A stretch of 64,000 nucleotides of DNA from JAZKHE01 sp040385525 (GCA_040385525.1 JAZKHE010000002.1:868001-932000), one strand, 5' to 3'. Shown: positions 42,546 through 51,529, counted from the first letter of the stretch. The notes: a model not told the origin generated them from the letters alone. A program made the numbers and translations.

Positions 42546-44735
42546 TTATTTTACAAATAATAATTCTCTATATTTTGGTAATGGCCATTCTGCATTATCA
42601 ACTAAAAGTTCTAGTTTATCTACTTCGTAGCGTATTTTTTCAAAATAAGGAATTACTTTTTCGCAATAGGCTACAGCTTGTTTTTTAGCATGTTCAATAG
42701 CGTTTGCTTTTTTGCGTTCTTCGGTCATTTCATCCACAAATTTAATAATCTTAGAAATACGTTCTGATACTTCGATGATCATATCCATTTGCGATTGTGC
42801 ATGTTGTTTAAAATCTTTTTCACCAAAAATAGATTTTAATCCAGTTACGTTATTTATTAATTTATTTTGATAATTAATTGCAACAGGCACAATGTGATTT
42901 AAAGCTAAATCGCCCATTACACGAGATTCTATTTGAATTTTTTTAGTATAAATTTCTAAACTAATATCATGACGAGCTTCTGTTTCGCGCTCACTCATAA
43001 TATTATAATCTTTAAATAATTGTTTTGTTTTTTTAGAAGCTAAAGCATCTAACGCATCGGGCGTTGTTTTAATGTTAGACAAACCTCTTTTTTCTGCTTC
43101 TTTTACCCATTCGTCGCCGTAGCCGTTTCCTTCAAATCTTATTTTTTTAGATTCAATAATGTAAGTGCGTAATACTTGCAAAATAGCTTCGTCTTTTTTA
43201 ACGTCTTTTTCAATTAAAGCATCTACTTCTTTTTTAAATTTATTTAATTGGTCAGCAATAATTAAATTTAATGCAATCATTGCTGAAGCGCAGTTAGCTG
43301 AAGAACCTACCGCTCTAAACTCAAATTTATTTCCTGTAAATGCAAAAGGCGATGTTCTATTTCTATCGGTATTATCCAATAATATTTCTGGAATTTTACC
43401 AATGTTTAATTTTAAATCTGTTTTTTCGTCAGGAGTCATTTTTCCATCTTTCACTTTGCTTTCTAACTCATCTAACACAGAGCTTAATTGGCTCCCTAAA
43501 AATACCGACATAATTGCTGGAGGAGCTTCGTTTGCACCAAGGCGGTGATCGTTACCTGCACTTGCAATTGATGCACGTAAAAAATCGGCATGCTCATAAA
43601 CTGCACGAACTGTAGTAATAAAGAAAGTTAAAAACTGTAAATTGTTTTTTGGAGTTTTGCCTGGCGATAATAAATTTTTACCTGTGTTTGTGCTAAGCGC
43701 CCAGTTGTTGTGTTTGCCCGAACCATTTACTCCAGAAAAAGGTTTTTCGTGCATTAACACTTTAAAATGATGGCGTTGAGCAACTTTACTCATTAAATCC
43801 ATCAACAATTGATTGTGATCGTTAGCTAAATTTACTTCTTCAAAAACGGGTGCGCACTCAAACTGATTTGGAGCCACTTCGTTATGACGTGTTTTTAAAG
43901 GAATACCTAACATTAAACTTTCTGCTTCAAAATCGCGCATAAAATTTAAAACTCTATCAGGAATAGAGCCAAAATAATGATCTTCTAATTGTTGACCTTT
44001 GGCAGGAGAGTGTCCAAACAAAGTTCTGCCTGTCATAGCTAAATCGGGGCGTGCATTGTGTAAAGATGTGTCGACCAAAAAATATTCTTGTTCGCAGCCT
44101 AAAGTAGCAATTACTTTAGTTACGTTCTTGTCAAAATATTGGCAAACATCAACAGCAGCTTTATCAACAGCGTGCAATGCTTTTAATAAAGGCGTTTTAT
44201 AATCTAAGGCTTCGCCTGTGTAAGATATAAATATGGTAGGAATACATAAAGTTGTGCCAATTACAAATGCAGGAGACGATGGATCCCAAGCTGTGTAGCC
44301 ACGAGCTTCAAATGTATTGCGAATTCCTCCGTTTGGAAAGCTAGATGCATCTGGCTCTTGCTGAACCAAAGCCGAACCTTCAAAATTTTCGATAGCTAAA
44401 CCATCACCAATAGGTTCAAAAAAAGCATCGTGTTTTTCGGCAGTACTACCCGTTAAAGGTTGAAACCAATGTGTGTAGTGCGTTGCACCACGTCCGCTAG
44501 CCCAAGCTTTCATTGCAGAAGCAACTTGATTAGCTGTTTTTCTATCTATTTGTGTGCCATGATCTATTGCGCTTATAACACTTTCGTAAGCTTCTTTACT
44601 TAAAAACTCGCGCATTGATATTTTGCCAAATACATTTTTGCCAAAAATTTCAGGACTTTTATAGTCTTTAATAATGGGTTCAACAGGATTTCTGTTGCTT
44701 GCTTCTTTTAGAGCGTTAAAACGAATAGAGAACAT
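42546..44735 (-). CDS. glnN: Glutamine synthetase type III
   Basis: 729 residues, the GSIII length (type I is about 470). The N-terminal GSIII domain and catalytic core are recognisable, e.g. VNGSGKHNNWALST, NDHRLGANEAPPAI and LDNTDRNRTSPFAFTGNKFEFR. ATP-dependent ammonia assimilation to glutamine, forming dodecamers. It is the only GS here. Its promoter shows TACCTTCG (44758-44765), one base off consensus. Confidence 0.97.
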   Translation of the reverse strand: MFSIRFNALKEASNRNPVEPIIKDYKSPEIFGKNVFGKISMREFLSKEAYESVISAIDHGTQIDRKTANQVASAMKAWASGRGATHYTHWFQPLTGSTAEKHDAFFEPIGDGLAIENFEGSALVQQEPDASSFPNGGIRNTFEARGYTAWDPSSPAFVIGTTLCIPTIFISYTGEALDYKTPLLKALHAVDKAAVDVCQYFDKNVTKVIATLGCEQEYFLVDTSLHNARPDLAMTGRTLFGHSPAKGQQLEDHYFGSIPDRVLNFMRDFEAESLMLGIPLKTRHNEVAPNQFECAPVFEEVNLANDHNQLLMDLMSKVAQRHHFKVLMHEKPFSGVNGSGKHNNWALSTNTGKNLLSPGKTPKNNLQFLTFFITTVRAVYEHADFLRASIASAGNDHRLGANEAPPAIMSVFLGSQLSSVLDELESKVKDGKMTPDEKTDLKLNIGKIPEILLDNTDRNRTSPFAFTGNKFEFRAVGSSANCASAMIALNLIIADQLNKFKKEVDALIEKDVKKDEAILQVLRTYIIESKKIRFEGNGYGDEWVKEAEKRGLSNIKTTPDALDALASKKTKQLFKDYNIMSERETEARHDISLEIYTKKIQIESRVMGDLALNHIVPVAINYQNKLINNVTGLKSIFGEKDFKQHAQSQMDMIIEVSERISKIIKFVDEMTEERKKANAIEHAKKQAVAYCEKVIPYFEKIRYEVDKLELLVDNAEWPLPKYRELLFVK

Positions 44736-44902
44736 AATTTTTTGTATTAATTTTGTGCGAAGGTATAAAAAATGACAATATTGTATTAAAAAAGTGAAAA
44801 ATATTTAAAATATGTTGAAAAAATAGGGGGGTGTTCTAAAATAAATGAATTTTTTAAGTTTTTCTTTTTTTTAGATGAAATTAGGAATGATTTGTCAAAA
44901 TA

Positions 44903-44934
44903 TTTGGTCATAATTAAAGTATTTTCTATCTTTG
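44903..44934 (+). promoter_or_regulatory. rpsF-rpsR-rplI promoter
   Basis: TTTG (44903-44906) and TATCTTTG (44927-44934), 20 bases apart. The leader to rpsF (44978) is short and AT-rich and has no Shine-Dalgarno sequence. Confidence 0.8.
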
Positions 44935-44977
44935 CCGTCCATAAAAAAAAATAATTAACAATTAAACAAACAACACA

Positions 44978-45331
44978 ATGTTAAAGAATTACGAAACCGT
45001 TTTCATTTTAACTCCCGTTTTGTCTGATGATCAGGCAAAGGAAGCGGTAAACAAGTTTAAAAAACTAATTACTGACAACGGAGGAAAATTGATCCACGAA
45101 GAGAGTTGGGGCTTAAAAAAATTAGCTTACCCAATTCAAAAAAAATCCTCAGGATTTTATTTTTTACTTCAATTTGATGCTCCAGGCTCATTTGTTAACG
45201 ACTTTGAGATAGCGTTTAAGCGTGATGAGCGCGTTTTACGTTTCTTAACAGTAGCTTTAGACAAATATAGCTTTGCTTATGCAGAAAAAAGAAGAGGTTT
45301 AGCTGCTAACAAAAAAGAAGTTACAGCTTAA
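44978..45331 (+). CDS. rpsF: 30S ribosomal protein bS6
   Basis: 117 residues. NYETVFILTPVLSDDQAKEAV and the central ESWGLKKLAYPIQKKSSGFYFLLQF are bS6 signatures, with a C-terminal extension that in Flavobacterium contacts bS18 and the anti-Shine-Dalgarno pocket. Binds 16S rRNA together with bS18. Confidence 0.97.
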   Translation: MLKNYETVFILTPVLSDDQAKEAVNKFKKLITDNGGKLIHEESWGLKKLAYPIQKKSSGFYFLLQFDAPGSFVNDFEIAFKRDERVLRFLTVALDKYSFAYAEKRRGLAANKKEVTA

Positions 45332-45357
45332 TTAAAAACAATTAAAAACTAAAAAAA

Positions 45358-45627
45358 ATGTCAGCACCAAACTCAGAAATTAGATACTTAAACCCACCAT
45401 CAGTTGAGGTTAAGGCTAAAAAATACTGTCGTTTTAAAAAATCAGGTATTAAATTTATCGATTACAAAGACGAGAAGTTTTTATTAAAATTTGTAAACGA
45501 ACAAGGTAAAATTTTACCACGTCGTTTAACAGGTACATCAGTTAAATATCAAGGTAAATTGGCTTCTGCTGTTAAAAGAGCTCGCCACTTAGCTTTATTG
45601 CCATATGTTGGCGACATGTTAAAATAA
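45358..45627 (+). CDS. rpsR: 30S ribosomal protein bS18
   Basis: 89 residues. KKYCRFKKSGIKFIDYKD and LPRRLTGTSVKYQGKLASAVKRARHLAL are typical. It partners bS6 on the platform, one of the proteins that sequester the anti-Shine-Dalgarno region in this phylum. It starts 26 bases after rpsF. Confidence 0.98.
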   Translation: MSAPNSEIRYLNPPSVEVKAKKYCRFKKSGIKFIDYKDEKFLLKFVNEQGKILPRRLTGTSVKYQGKLASAVKRARHLALLPYVGDMLK

Positions 45628-45629
45628 TA

Positions 45630-45635
45630 AGGAGG
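45630..45635 (+). promoter_or_regulatory. Strong Shine-Dalgarno site of rplI
   Basis: AGGAGG lies 7 bases before the ATG at 45643, the same motif, spacing and downstream ATA as in front of hpf. Confidence 0.85.
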
Positions 45636-45642
45636 ATAAGAA

Positions 45643-46089
45643 ATGGAAGTTATTTTAAAGAAAGACGTAAAAAACCTTGGTTATAAAGATGAAGTAGTAA
45701 CTGTGAAAAACGGTTACGGTACAAATTATTTAATACCACAAGGTATGGCTGCTATGGCTACAGTAAGCAACAAAAAGATGCTTGCTGAAACAATGAAACA
45801 ACGTGCGTTTAAAGAAGAAAAAATTAAAAAAGCGGCAGCAGTTACTGCTGATTTCTTAACAAATGCATTAGTTAAAGTTGGCGCTAAAGCTGGCGAAAAT
45901 GGTAAAATATTTGGTTCGGTTACTGCATTGCAGATTTCTGAAGCAATTAAAAAACTAGGTCATGAAGTTGATAGAAAAGTAATTACTCTTGATGAAGAAC
46001 ACATCAAAACTTTGGGTAAATACACTGCAAAAGCTCGCTTACACCGCGAAGTTATTGCAACTATTAACTTTGAAGTAGTTGAAGAATAG
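45643..46089 (+). CDS. rplI: 50S ribosomal protein bL9
   Basis: 148 residues. The N-terminal signature MEVILKKDVKNLGYKDEVV and the long connecting helix then C-terminal domain match bL9, which binds near the L1 stalk and affects reading-frame maintenance. The start carries a canonical Shine-Dalgarno sequence, unlike its operon partners rpsF and rpsR. Confidence 0.98.
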   Translation: MEVILKKDVKNLGYKDEVVTVKNGYGTNYLIPQGMAAMATVSNKKMLAETMKQRAFKEEKIKKAAAVTADFLTNALVKVGAKAGENGKIFGSVTALQISEAIKKLGHEVDRKVITLDEEHIKTLGKYTAKARLHREVIATINFEVVEE

Positions 46090-46115
46090 TTAAAACAAAA
46101 TTTTACAGAGAGATA

Positions 46116-46148
46116 AAAATCCCGAACGATAAGTTCGGGATTTTTTTT
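46116..46148. terminator. Terminator after rplI
   Basis: ATCCCGAAC and GTTCGGGAT form a stem around GATAA, with an A run and eight T. Confidence 0.85.
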
Positions 46149-46230
46149 GCAACTGATTTTTTTAAAAGTAAAAATTTGAATTTTATGCAATCCTAAAATT
46201 GAATTTTAAATGATAGAATTTGGTTTTAAA

Positions 46231-47103
46231 TTATGTTTTTTTCCGAAATAGAGAAATGATTTTTTTAATGGCAATTATTAAAATTAACGAAATTAATCCG
46301 CCAACTACGCCAAAAGTAAACTCTTTTAGCATGCTTGGCCACTCAGGTAAAATGTGATGCAAATAGTTAATGTTGTGCGCAAATATACCTCCCGCCACAA
46401 GCAATAATGCAATTGTTCCTAGCACAGAAAATGTTTTGATAACAATTGGTAAGGCGTTTACTAATAACATGCCTAGTGTATTAAAAAAAACTTTTTTATT
46501 CGATTTTTCAATCAGTTTAAATCCAAAATCATCCATACGAACTACTAGCGCTACAATGCCATAAACACCCACAGTAGCTAATATTGAAACAACTGATAAG
46601 GTTAAAATTTGTACACTTAAATTTTTGTCTAAAACGGTGCTTAATGAAATAATTACAATTTCAACAGAGAGAATAAAATCGGTGGTAATGGCTGATTTTA
46701 TTTTTGTTTTTTCCAATTCAGCATCATCTTTAACTACTTCAACTACTGCTTCTTGTGTAGCTTGTTTTTTATGAAAGAAATATTCTGCAATTTTTTCTAC
46801 ACCTTCAAAAGCAAGATAAAATCCACCTAGTATAAGTATTACTATTATTGCAGTTGGCAAAAATATATTTAGTAATAAAGTTACAGGTACAATAATTAAC
46901 TTGTTTATAAACGAGCCTTTTGTAATTGCCCACAAAACAGGAATTTCTCTAGACGATACAAAGCCAGTTGATTTTTCGGCATTTACTGCTAAATCATCAC
47001 CAAGTATTCCAGCTGTTTTTTTTGTGGCGATTTTTGCGTTAGCAGCAACGTCGTCCATCAAAGCAGCTATATCGTCTAAAATTACAAAAAAGCCTGATGC
47101 CAT
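46231..47103 (-). CDS. DUF808-family inner membrane protein
   Basis: 290 residues with about six transmembrane helices. It starts MASGFFVILDDIAALMDDVA and has TKKTAGILGDDLAVNAEKSTGF, the signature of the DUF808/YedI family, present widely and without known function. Monocistronic between convergent rplI and the YdeI gene. Confidence 0.9.
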   Translation of the reverse strand: MASGFFVILDDIAALMDDVAANAKIATKKTAGILGDDLAVNAEKSTGFVSSREIPVLWAITKGSFINKLIIVPVTLLLNIFLPTAIIVILILGGFYLAFEGVEKIAEYFFHKKQATQEAVVEVVKDDAELEKTKIKSAITTDFILSVEIVIISLSTVLDKNLSVQILTLSVVSILATVGVYGIVALVVRMDDFGFKLIEKSNKKVFFNTLGMLLVNALPIVIKTFSVLGTIALLLVAGGIFAHNINYLHHILPEWPSMLKEFTFGVVGGLISLILIIAIKKIISLFRKKT

Positions 47104-47176
47104 ATTTGTTTAAATTTATTTTGATGTTAAAGTAAAACTTTTTTGTGAAAAGGCATGTTAAACTTATATACATTTT

Positions 47177-47758
47177 CTATCGTAAATGTTTTGGTTTAAG
47201 ATTTTGCGCAGCACTTTCTGCAATTTCGTCAATGCGTTTTTGTTTAGTTTCTTGTAGCTTGGCAAGTGCTATCCAAGCTAATAACATTTTTTTTAGTGAT
47301 TTACTCAAACTTAAAAAAAACTCTTTCGATCCTTTGTGTTTTTTAAAAGCAATTTCTAAGTCGATCGGAATTATTAGTTCTTCAACATCATCTAAAATTG
47401 TCCAAGAGCCATTTTGTTTTGCTATTTCAATACTTGCAAATCCTGCTTTGGTCATCAAACCTTGTTCAATAAATTTCTCAACTTTTTCTTTATTAATTTT
47501 CGACCAAGTGCTTTTAGTTTTTCGTTTACTAAAAAATTGATGTGAGGTTTCTTTGTCGATTGAAATTCTTTTACTGTCTATCCAGCCAAAACAAAGGGCT
47601 TCATCAACTGCTTCACTCCATGTTATAGATTCTATTTTCGATTTTTTGTTATAATAGACAAGCCAAACAGCTTGCTTTGAAAGATGATTTTCTTGCAACC
47701 ATTTTCTCCACGCTGTTTGGCTTGTAGGATAAAATATTTCTATTTCAGGGTTTTCCAT
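47177..47758 (-). CDS. YdeI/OmpD-associated family protein
   Basis: 193 residues. WRKWLQENHLSKQAVWLVYYNKKS, WSEAVDEALCFGWIDSKR and KSTWSKINKEKVEKFIEQG are the family blocks; linked in enterics to antimicrobial peptide or bacteriocin tolerance, mechanism unknown. Last gene of the arsR operon, separated by 1 base from the DoxX-like gene. Confidence 0.92.
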   Translation of the reverse strand: MENPEIEIFYPTSQTAWRKWLQENHLSKQAVWLVYYNKKSKIESITWSEAVDEALCFGWIDSKRISIDKETSHQFFSKRKTKSTWSKINKEKVEKFIEQGLMTKAGFASIEIAKQNGSWTILDDVEELIIPIDLEIAFKKHKGSKEFFLSLSKSLKKMLLAWIALAKLQETKQKRIDEIAESAAQNLKPKHLR

Positions 47759-47759
47759 T

Positions 47760-48137
47760 TCATTTTATTAAAGACAAATATTTTGCTCTGTTTTCATAAA
47801 TTATCCAAAGTAAAATTGCCCAAATTACCAAGGCAATTATTAAACTTTCTGGCGCCACAAAAATATGGGTAAATAAAACGCCAACCATTATCGGAAAAAT
47901 TACTAAAGCGCCAAGTGCTCTTGTTTTTGGTAACAGAATAAGTATCCCGCCTAAAACTTCTGCAAAACCTAACAAAGGCATAAGCCACTCAATTTCTACC
48001 ATCGCCAAACTGTCTTTAACTAATGCTTCGGGCAAATTTTCGGGAACGGGCATATAGTGTAAAAATTTATCGAGTCCACCGTTAATAAGTAATAGTGCAA
48101 AAAGGATGGACAGTACGTTCAAGATTTTATTTTTCAT
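47760..48137 (-). CDS. DoxX family membrane protein
   Basis: 125 residues with four transmembrane helices and the DoxX features NGGLDKFLHYMPVPENLP and LLGFAEVLGGILILLPKTRALGA. It is 11 bases after the SRPBCC-VOC gene and one before the YdeI-type gene, so they are one operon. Confidence 0.92.
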   Translation of the reverse strand: MKNKILNVLSILFALLLINGGLDKFLHYMPVPENLPEALVKDSLAMVEIEWLMPLLGFAEVLGGILILLPKTRALGALVIFPIMVGVLFTHIFVAPESLIIALVIWAILLWIIYENRAKYLSLIK

Positions 48138-48148
48138 AGTTAAAGTTA

Positions 48149-49114
48149 TTATTTTAATTGATAATTAATCATCCAATTGATTCCGTATTTATCAGAAAAT
48201 TCTCCGAAGTAAGCACCAAAAAACATTTCTGCCATTGGCATTGTAACGTTTCCATCTATTGAGAGTTCGTTAAACAAACGGTCAGCCTCGTTTCTTGTTT
48301 CAGGTTCAATGCAAATGTGCATATTGTTTCCTTTGGTTAATGTAAAACCCATTTCTTTGGGAGCATCTGTGCCCATTAAAATATGATTACCTGTAATTGG
48401 TAATTCAACGTGTAATATCATTTTTTTAATTGCTTCGGCAATTGGCGGATGGTTAGGGTCAGCAGGAATATCAGCAAAACGTTGTATGCCTTTTCCAATA
48501 AATTCTGTTTTAAAAACTTTTTTATAAAACAAGAATGCTTCTTCAGTTTTACCGTCAAAATTCAAGTAAGTGCAAACTCTTGCTTTATTACTTGTTTTGT
48601 TTTGCTTGCGAAGTTTAAATTGTGCTTCAATATATTGGTCAAGGTTTTGCATTGCCATTGTAAAGCCCTCTTTAAAGCCGACTTCAATTATTTTTTCAAG
48701 TGCTTCTAAACTTTCGTATTGAATGGTAATGTTTACACTTGTTATTTCTGAGTTTTCGCTAAAAACATTTGTCCAAAACGAATTAGGAAATTTTTCACCT
48801 ACATTTCCGTTTTCATCACAAAAATTGTCTGTGTAAGAATAACTTTTATGGTGTTCAATTTTTTTGTAGTCGGCTTTGCACCAATGTGTTTCGTTTTTTG
48901 GACTTATCATTGCGTAGAGCCACATTCCATTTTCACGAAAATCCATTGATTTTGTTTTAGTTTTGTACGGCTTCGGAGCCCACCATTGGTCAAGGATTTC
49001 GGGGTTTGTCCACGCTTCCCAAACCAATTCTAAGTCAGCATTAAACTCTCGCTTCACGTTTACCGTGTTTTTTTCTTTGTTTACAACAAAGTCAAATTTT
49101 AAGTTGCTATTCAT
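48149..49114 (-). CDS. Fusion protein: SRPBCC (AHSA1) plus VOC (PhnB-like)
   Basis: 321 residues with two domains. Residues about 14-168 are an AHSA1-type SRPBCC domain (FNADLELVWEAWTNPEILDQWW). Residues about 180-320 are a PhnB-like VOC domain (VCTYLNFDGKTEEAFLFYKKVF, ILMGTD and the final MFFGAYFGEFSDKYGINWM). Each domain normally occurs alone. The ATG overlaps the arsR stop by 4 bases. Ligands are unknown. Confidence 0.9.
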   Translation of the reverse strand: MNSNLKFDFVVNKEKNTVNVKREFNADLELVWEAWTNPEILDQWWAPKPYKTKTKSMDFRENGMWLYAMISPKNETHWCKADYKKIEHHKSYSYTDNFCDENGNVGEKFPNSFWTNVFSENSEITSVNITIQYESLEALEKIIEVGFKEGFTMAMQNLDQYIEAQFKLRKQNKTSNKARVCTYLNFDGKTEEAFLFYKKVFKTEFIGKGIQRFADIPADPNHPPIAEAIKKMILHVELPITGNHILMGTDAPKEMGFTLTKGNNMHICIEPETRNEADRLFNELSIDGNVTMPMAEMFFGAYFGEFSDKYGINWMINYQLK

Positions 49115-49437
49115 TTTTTCTTGCTTTTAAGTGTTGCTAATACATCGTCCAATTGATTGAAACGTGCTTCCCAAATCTTGCGGAATTGGTTTAACCATTT
49201 GTCTATTTCTTTCATTTTATTAATTTCGAGCGAGTAGTAAATCTCTCTGCCTTGATATTCTTGCTTTACAAGTTCACATTCAGTAAGAATGCGTAAGTGT
49301 TTAGAAACAGCTTGTCTTGTTGTGTTAAAGTTTTCGGCAATGGCGTTAGGAGTCATTGCCTGCAAAGCAATTAAGGCAATTATGGCTCGTCTTGTTGGGT
49401 CTGCAATTGCTTGAAAAATATCTCGTCTTACTTCCAT
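49111..49437 (-). CDS. ArsR family winged-helix regulator
   Basis: 108 residues. An ArsR HTH (about 8-80): IADPTRRAIIALIALQAMTPNAIAENFNTTRQAVSKHLRILTECEL. No metal-binding CxC pair is visible, as expected for the non-metal type often coupled to SRPBCC genes. First gene of the operon. Confidence 0.93.
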   Translation of the reverse strand: MEVRRDIFQAIADPTRRAIIALIALQAMTPNAIAENFNTTRQAVSKHLRILTECELVKQEYQGREIYYSLEINKMKEIDKWLNQFRKIWEARFNQLDDVLATLKSKKK

Positions 49438-49464
49438 TTTAATTTATTTGCTACTATGTGGTTG

Positions 49465-49496
49465 CAAATATAAACGCAATTATTTGGTTGCGCAAA
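49465..49496 (-). promoter_or_regulatory. arsR operon promoter
   Basis: On the minus strand TTTG (49493-49496) and TATATTTG (49465-49472) are 20 bases apart. The start codon is 28 bases further on. Confidence 0.75.
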
Positions 49497-49524
49497 TTTT
49501 TGTAAATATTTTTTTTCAAATCAC

Positions 49525-49557
49525 AAAAAAAACCGAACAATTAGTTCGGTTTTTTTG
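49525..49557. terminator. Terminator next to the arsR promoter
   Basis: ACCGAACAA and TTAGTTCGGT pair between A and T runs. It mainly ends the minus-strand membrane protein gene at 49577. Confidence 0.75.
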
Positions 49558-49576
49558 TAAAATAATTTTATTGAAA

Positions 49577-50806
49577 TTACTTTAAACAATACGATTCTGC
49601 CAAACGTATATCTAACTGAATTTGTGTTAGGTTGCGCATAACAAACTCTAATGGTACTTTATAAAAATTATTTTGCTCCCATGCTAATTGCATTTCTTCC
49701 GAGTTATCTTTTGGTACATAATCTGTATTTAGCAAAATGCTATTTGTAAAGCCATGTTTTTGTTTTAGCACATTTTGCAAAGCCGTAATTTTTGTTTTTA
49801 AATTCAACAAATGGCTTTTTGCTTTTGCATCATCTGTAAACAAAAAACGTGTTGCAAAATCGTAGTTTTGTCCGTAGGTTAAATACAATTCTTCTTCCGT
49901 ATACGTTGTATCTGGCGCCAAGCGTTTTAATAAATTTGTTTTAATCGAATCTATTGCAAAGCAAGCTTCATCGCACAGGGTTTTTAATTCTGCTACAGTC
50001 GATTTATTTTTTGTAGAATCGTTGCTTAGCAACTCAAACATTTTTTGATTTTGTTGCGTAGCAAAATTGTAACTTTCTTCTACTTGCTTTATTGCTGTGT
50101 AAGTAATAAAATTCATTTGTCGGCTTGGGCGTAAATTTACAAGCATAAAAAGTAAACCGCCTGCAACCAAAATTAAAATAGAAGTTACAATTGTGTTTAC
50201 TTTATTTTCCGGATTTCTAATTCCACCAAAAAAATAAATGGGTAAAAACAGAAAAAACAAAGTGCTTAAATTAACTGTCATCATTAAGTTTGCGCCAGGC
50301 CAGTGCATAACTTTAAATAGGGCAGAAAGGCAAAATAAAATTCCAATAAATGTTCCTAAACCTAAAATTATTTTGTCTTTAACGGATTTAGATTCTTTTG
50401 TTTTTAATAAAAATAATAAGGGTAAAAAAATAAAACTAATTATAGTAATACCAATTACCAGCATAAATGAAGCACCAGGCCAGTGCATTATTTTAAATAT
50501 AGAGCCTGCAATAAATGCGAATGCAGAAAATGCTCCGCTTAATAACATTACTTTTTTCATGGCGTAGTAGTTTTTAAATGTTAGTAATAAGTTAGTTTCT
50601 TCTTGAATTTCGCGGAGCTCTCGCTTAAAAAAACGAGGTATAACGCTCCGATAATATTCTTCGAAGTTTTTTTCGGGTGGCATTTCGTTTTCAATAACGC
50701 AACATATATGGTCTAAGAGGTTGTACTGCAGATCCTCCGTCTCGATGCCACTACGTCTAATATCATCGAGTATGTACGTTACTTGTTGTTCGGTTAAAAC
50801 AACCAT
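49577..50806 (-). CDS. Membrane protein with two KxMHWPGA motifs
   Basis: 409 residues. A cytoplasmic N-terminus (about 1-85) is followed by four or five helices (about 87-222) and a helical C-terminal domain. The motif KIMHWPGA (105-112) recurs as KVMHWPGA (165-172), each after a hydrophobic helix. The same motif occurs in GldL, the type IX secretion motor subunit, but this protein otherwise does not look like GldL. Start fixed at 50806, 2 bases after padR, in one operon. Confidence 0.75.
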   Translation of the reverse strand: MVVLTEQQVTYILDDIRRSGIETEDLQYNLLDHICCVIENEMPPEKNFEEYYRSVIPRFFKRELREIQEETNLLLTFKNYYAMKKVMLLSGAFSAFAFIAGSIFKIMHWPGASFMLVIGITIISFIFLPLLFLLKTKESKSVKDKIILGLGTFIGILFCLSALFKVMHWPGANLMMTVNLSTLFFLFLPIYFFGGIRNPENKVNTIVTSILILVAGGLLFMLVNLRPSRQMNFITYTAIKQVEESYNFATQQNQKMFELLSNDSTKNKSTVAELKTLCDEACFAIDSIKTNLLKRLAPDTTYTEEELYLTYGQNYDFATRFLFTDDAKAKSHLLNLKTKITALQNVLKQKHGFTNSILLNTDYVPKDNSEEMQLAWEQNNFYKVPLEFVMRNLTQIQLDIRLAESYCLK

Positions 50807-50808
50807 GC

Positions 50809-51147
50809 CTAACCCATTTTTGGTTTAAGGTCGAGTAAAAACATCATGGTGTGCATAAAGTCTTCAAACTCGTTTACCTTTTCTTTAGCTACTTGTTTAC
50901 CCGTTTTGGTAACGCTGTAATACTTACGAATACGGTTGCCTACATTAACCGTATGTGTGGTTAATATTCCGTTTGCTTCCATTGCGTGTAATGTAGGGTA
51001 CAACGCACCTTCTGTTAACTGAATTTTACCACCTGTAAGTTCTTTTACCTTTTGGGTAATTTCGTAGCCATACATTTTGTCGTTTTCCGACAGGAGCTTT
51101 AAAACTATAGTTTTTAAGGTTCCTTTTATTAGTTCTGATGAATACAT
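50809..51147 (-). CDS. PadR family transcriptional regulator
   Basis: 112 residues. Winged helix in the PadR style: LLSENDKMYGYEITQKVKELTGGKIQLTEGALYPTLHAMEANGIL, then the C-terminal dimerisation helix. It likely represses its own operon through the palindrome at 51175-51195. The -7 box ends 4 bases before its ATG. Confidence 0.94.
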   Translation of the reverse strand: MYSSELIKGTLKTIVLKLLSENDKMYGYEITQKVKELTGGKIQLTEGALYPTLHAMEANGILTTHTVNVGNRIRKYYSVTKTGKQVAKEKVNEFEDFMHTMMFLLDLKPKMG

Positions 51148-51151
51148 AACG

Positions 51152-51195
51152 CAAAGGTATACTATTTATTTTATATACATAATATTCTTATGTAT
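51152..51195 (-). promoter_or_regulatory. padR promoter and operator
   Basis: The -7 box TACCTTTG reads on the minus strand at 51152-51159. ATACATAA (51175-51182) and TTATGTAT (51188-51195) form a perfect 8-base inverted repeat with a 5-base spacer, with the ATAC...GTAT/ACAT-ATGT arms of known PadR operators, at the -33 position. The transcript is probably leaderless. Confidence 0.7.
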
Positions 51196-51203
51196 TATTT
51201 TAT

Positions 51204-51236
51204 AAAAAAAGTCAAAAATTTAATTTTGACTTTTTA
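51204..51236 (-). terminator. Terminator after tatA
   Basis: AAAAAGTCAAAA and TTTTGACTTTTT arms form an AT-rich stem with A and T runs. Confidence 0.6.
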
Positions 51237-51256
51237 ATCTGCTGATTATCAGTTTA

Positions 51257-51529
51257 TTATTCTTTTAAATCTAAATTATCTTTTATGCCTTTAGAAACAT
51301 CAAGGTCTTGTTTTATTTTTTCAACGCCTATATCGTCTTTTATTTTTGTGGCGCTGTCTTCAATTTCTCGTTGAATTCCGCTAGCGGCATCTTTAAATTC
51401 TCTTATTCCTTTGCCTAAACCTTGTGCAATGCCAGGTATACTTTTAGAACCAAAAAAAATAATAATAACCAAAACAATAAGAATCATCTCACTGCCGCCC
51501 ATGTTTAAAAATAAAAGTGTTGATGTCAT
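51257..51529 (-). CDS. tatA: Sec-independent translocase TatA/E
   Basis: 90 residues. One transmembrane helix, then the TatA hinge FFGSKSIPGIAQGLGKGIREFK and an amphipathic, acidic C-terminal helix. It forms the pore of the twin-arginine pathway. The first ~14 residues before the helix are unusual; an internal ATG (MGGSEM) may be the true start. A TAAATTTG box lies upstream at 51548-51555. Confidence 0.92.
   Translation of the reverse strand: MTSTLLFLNMGGSEMILIVLVIIIFFGSKSIPGIAQGLGKGIREFKDAASGIQREIEDSATKIKDDIGVEKIKQDLDVSKGIKDNLDLKE

Noticed and set aside
49577..50806. GldL of the type IX secretion motor.
   Set aside because: Only the KxMHWPGA motif is shared. Size, number of helices, PadR operon context and the absence of gldK, gldM or gldN neighbours do not fit.
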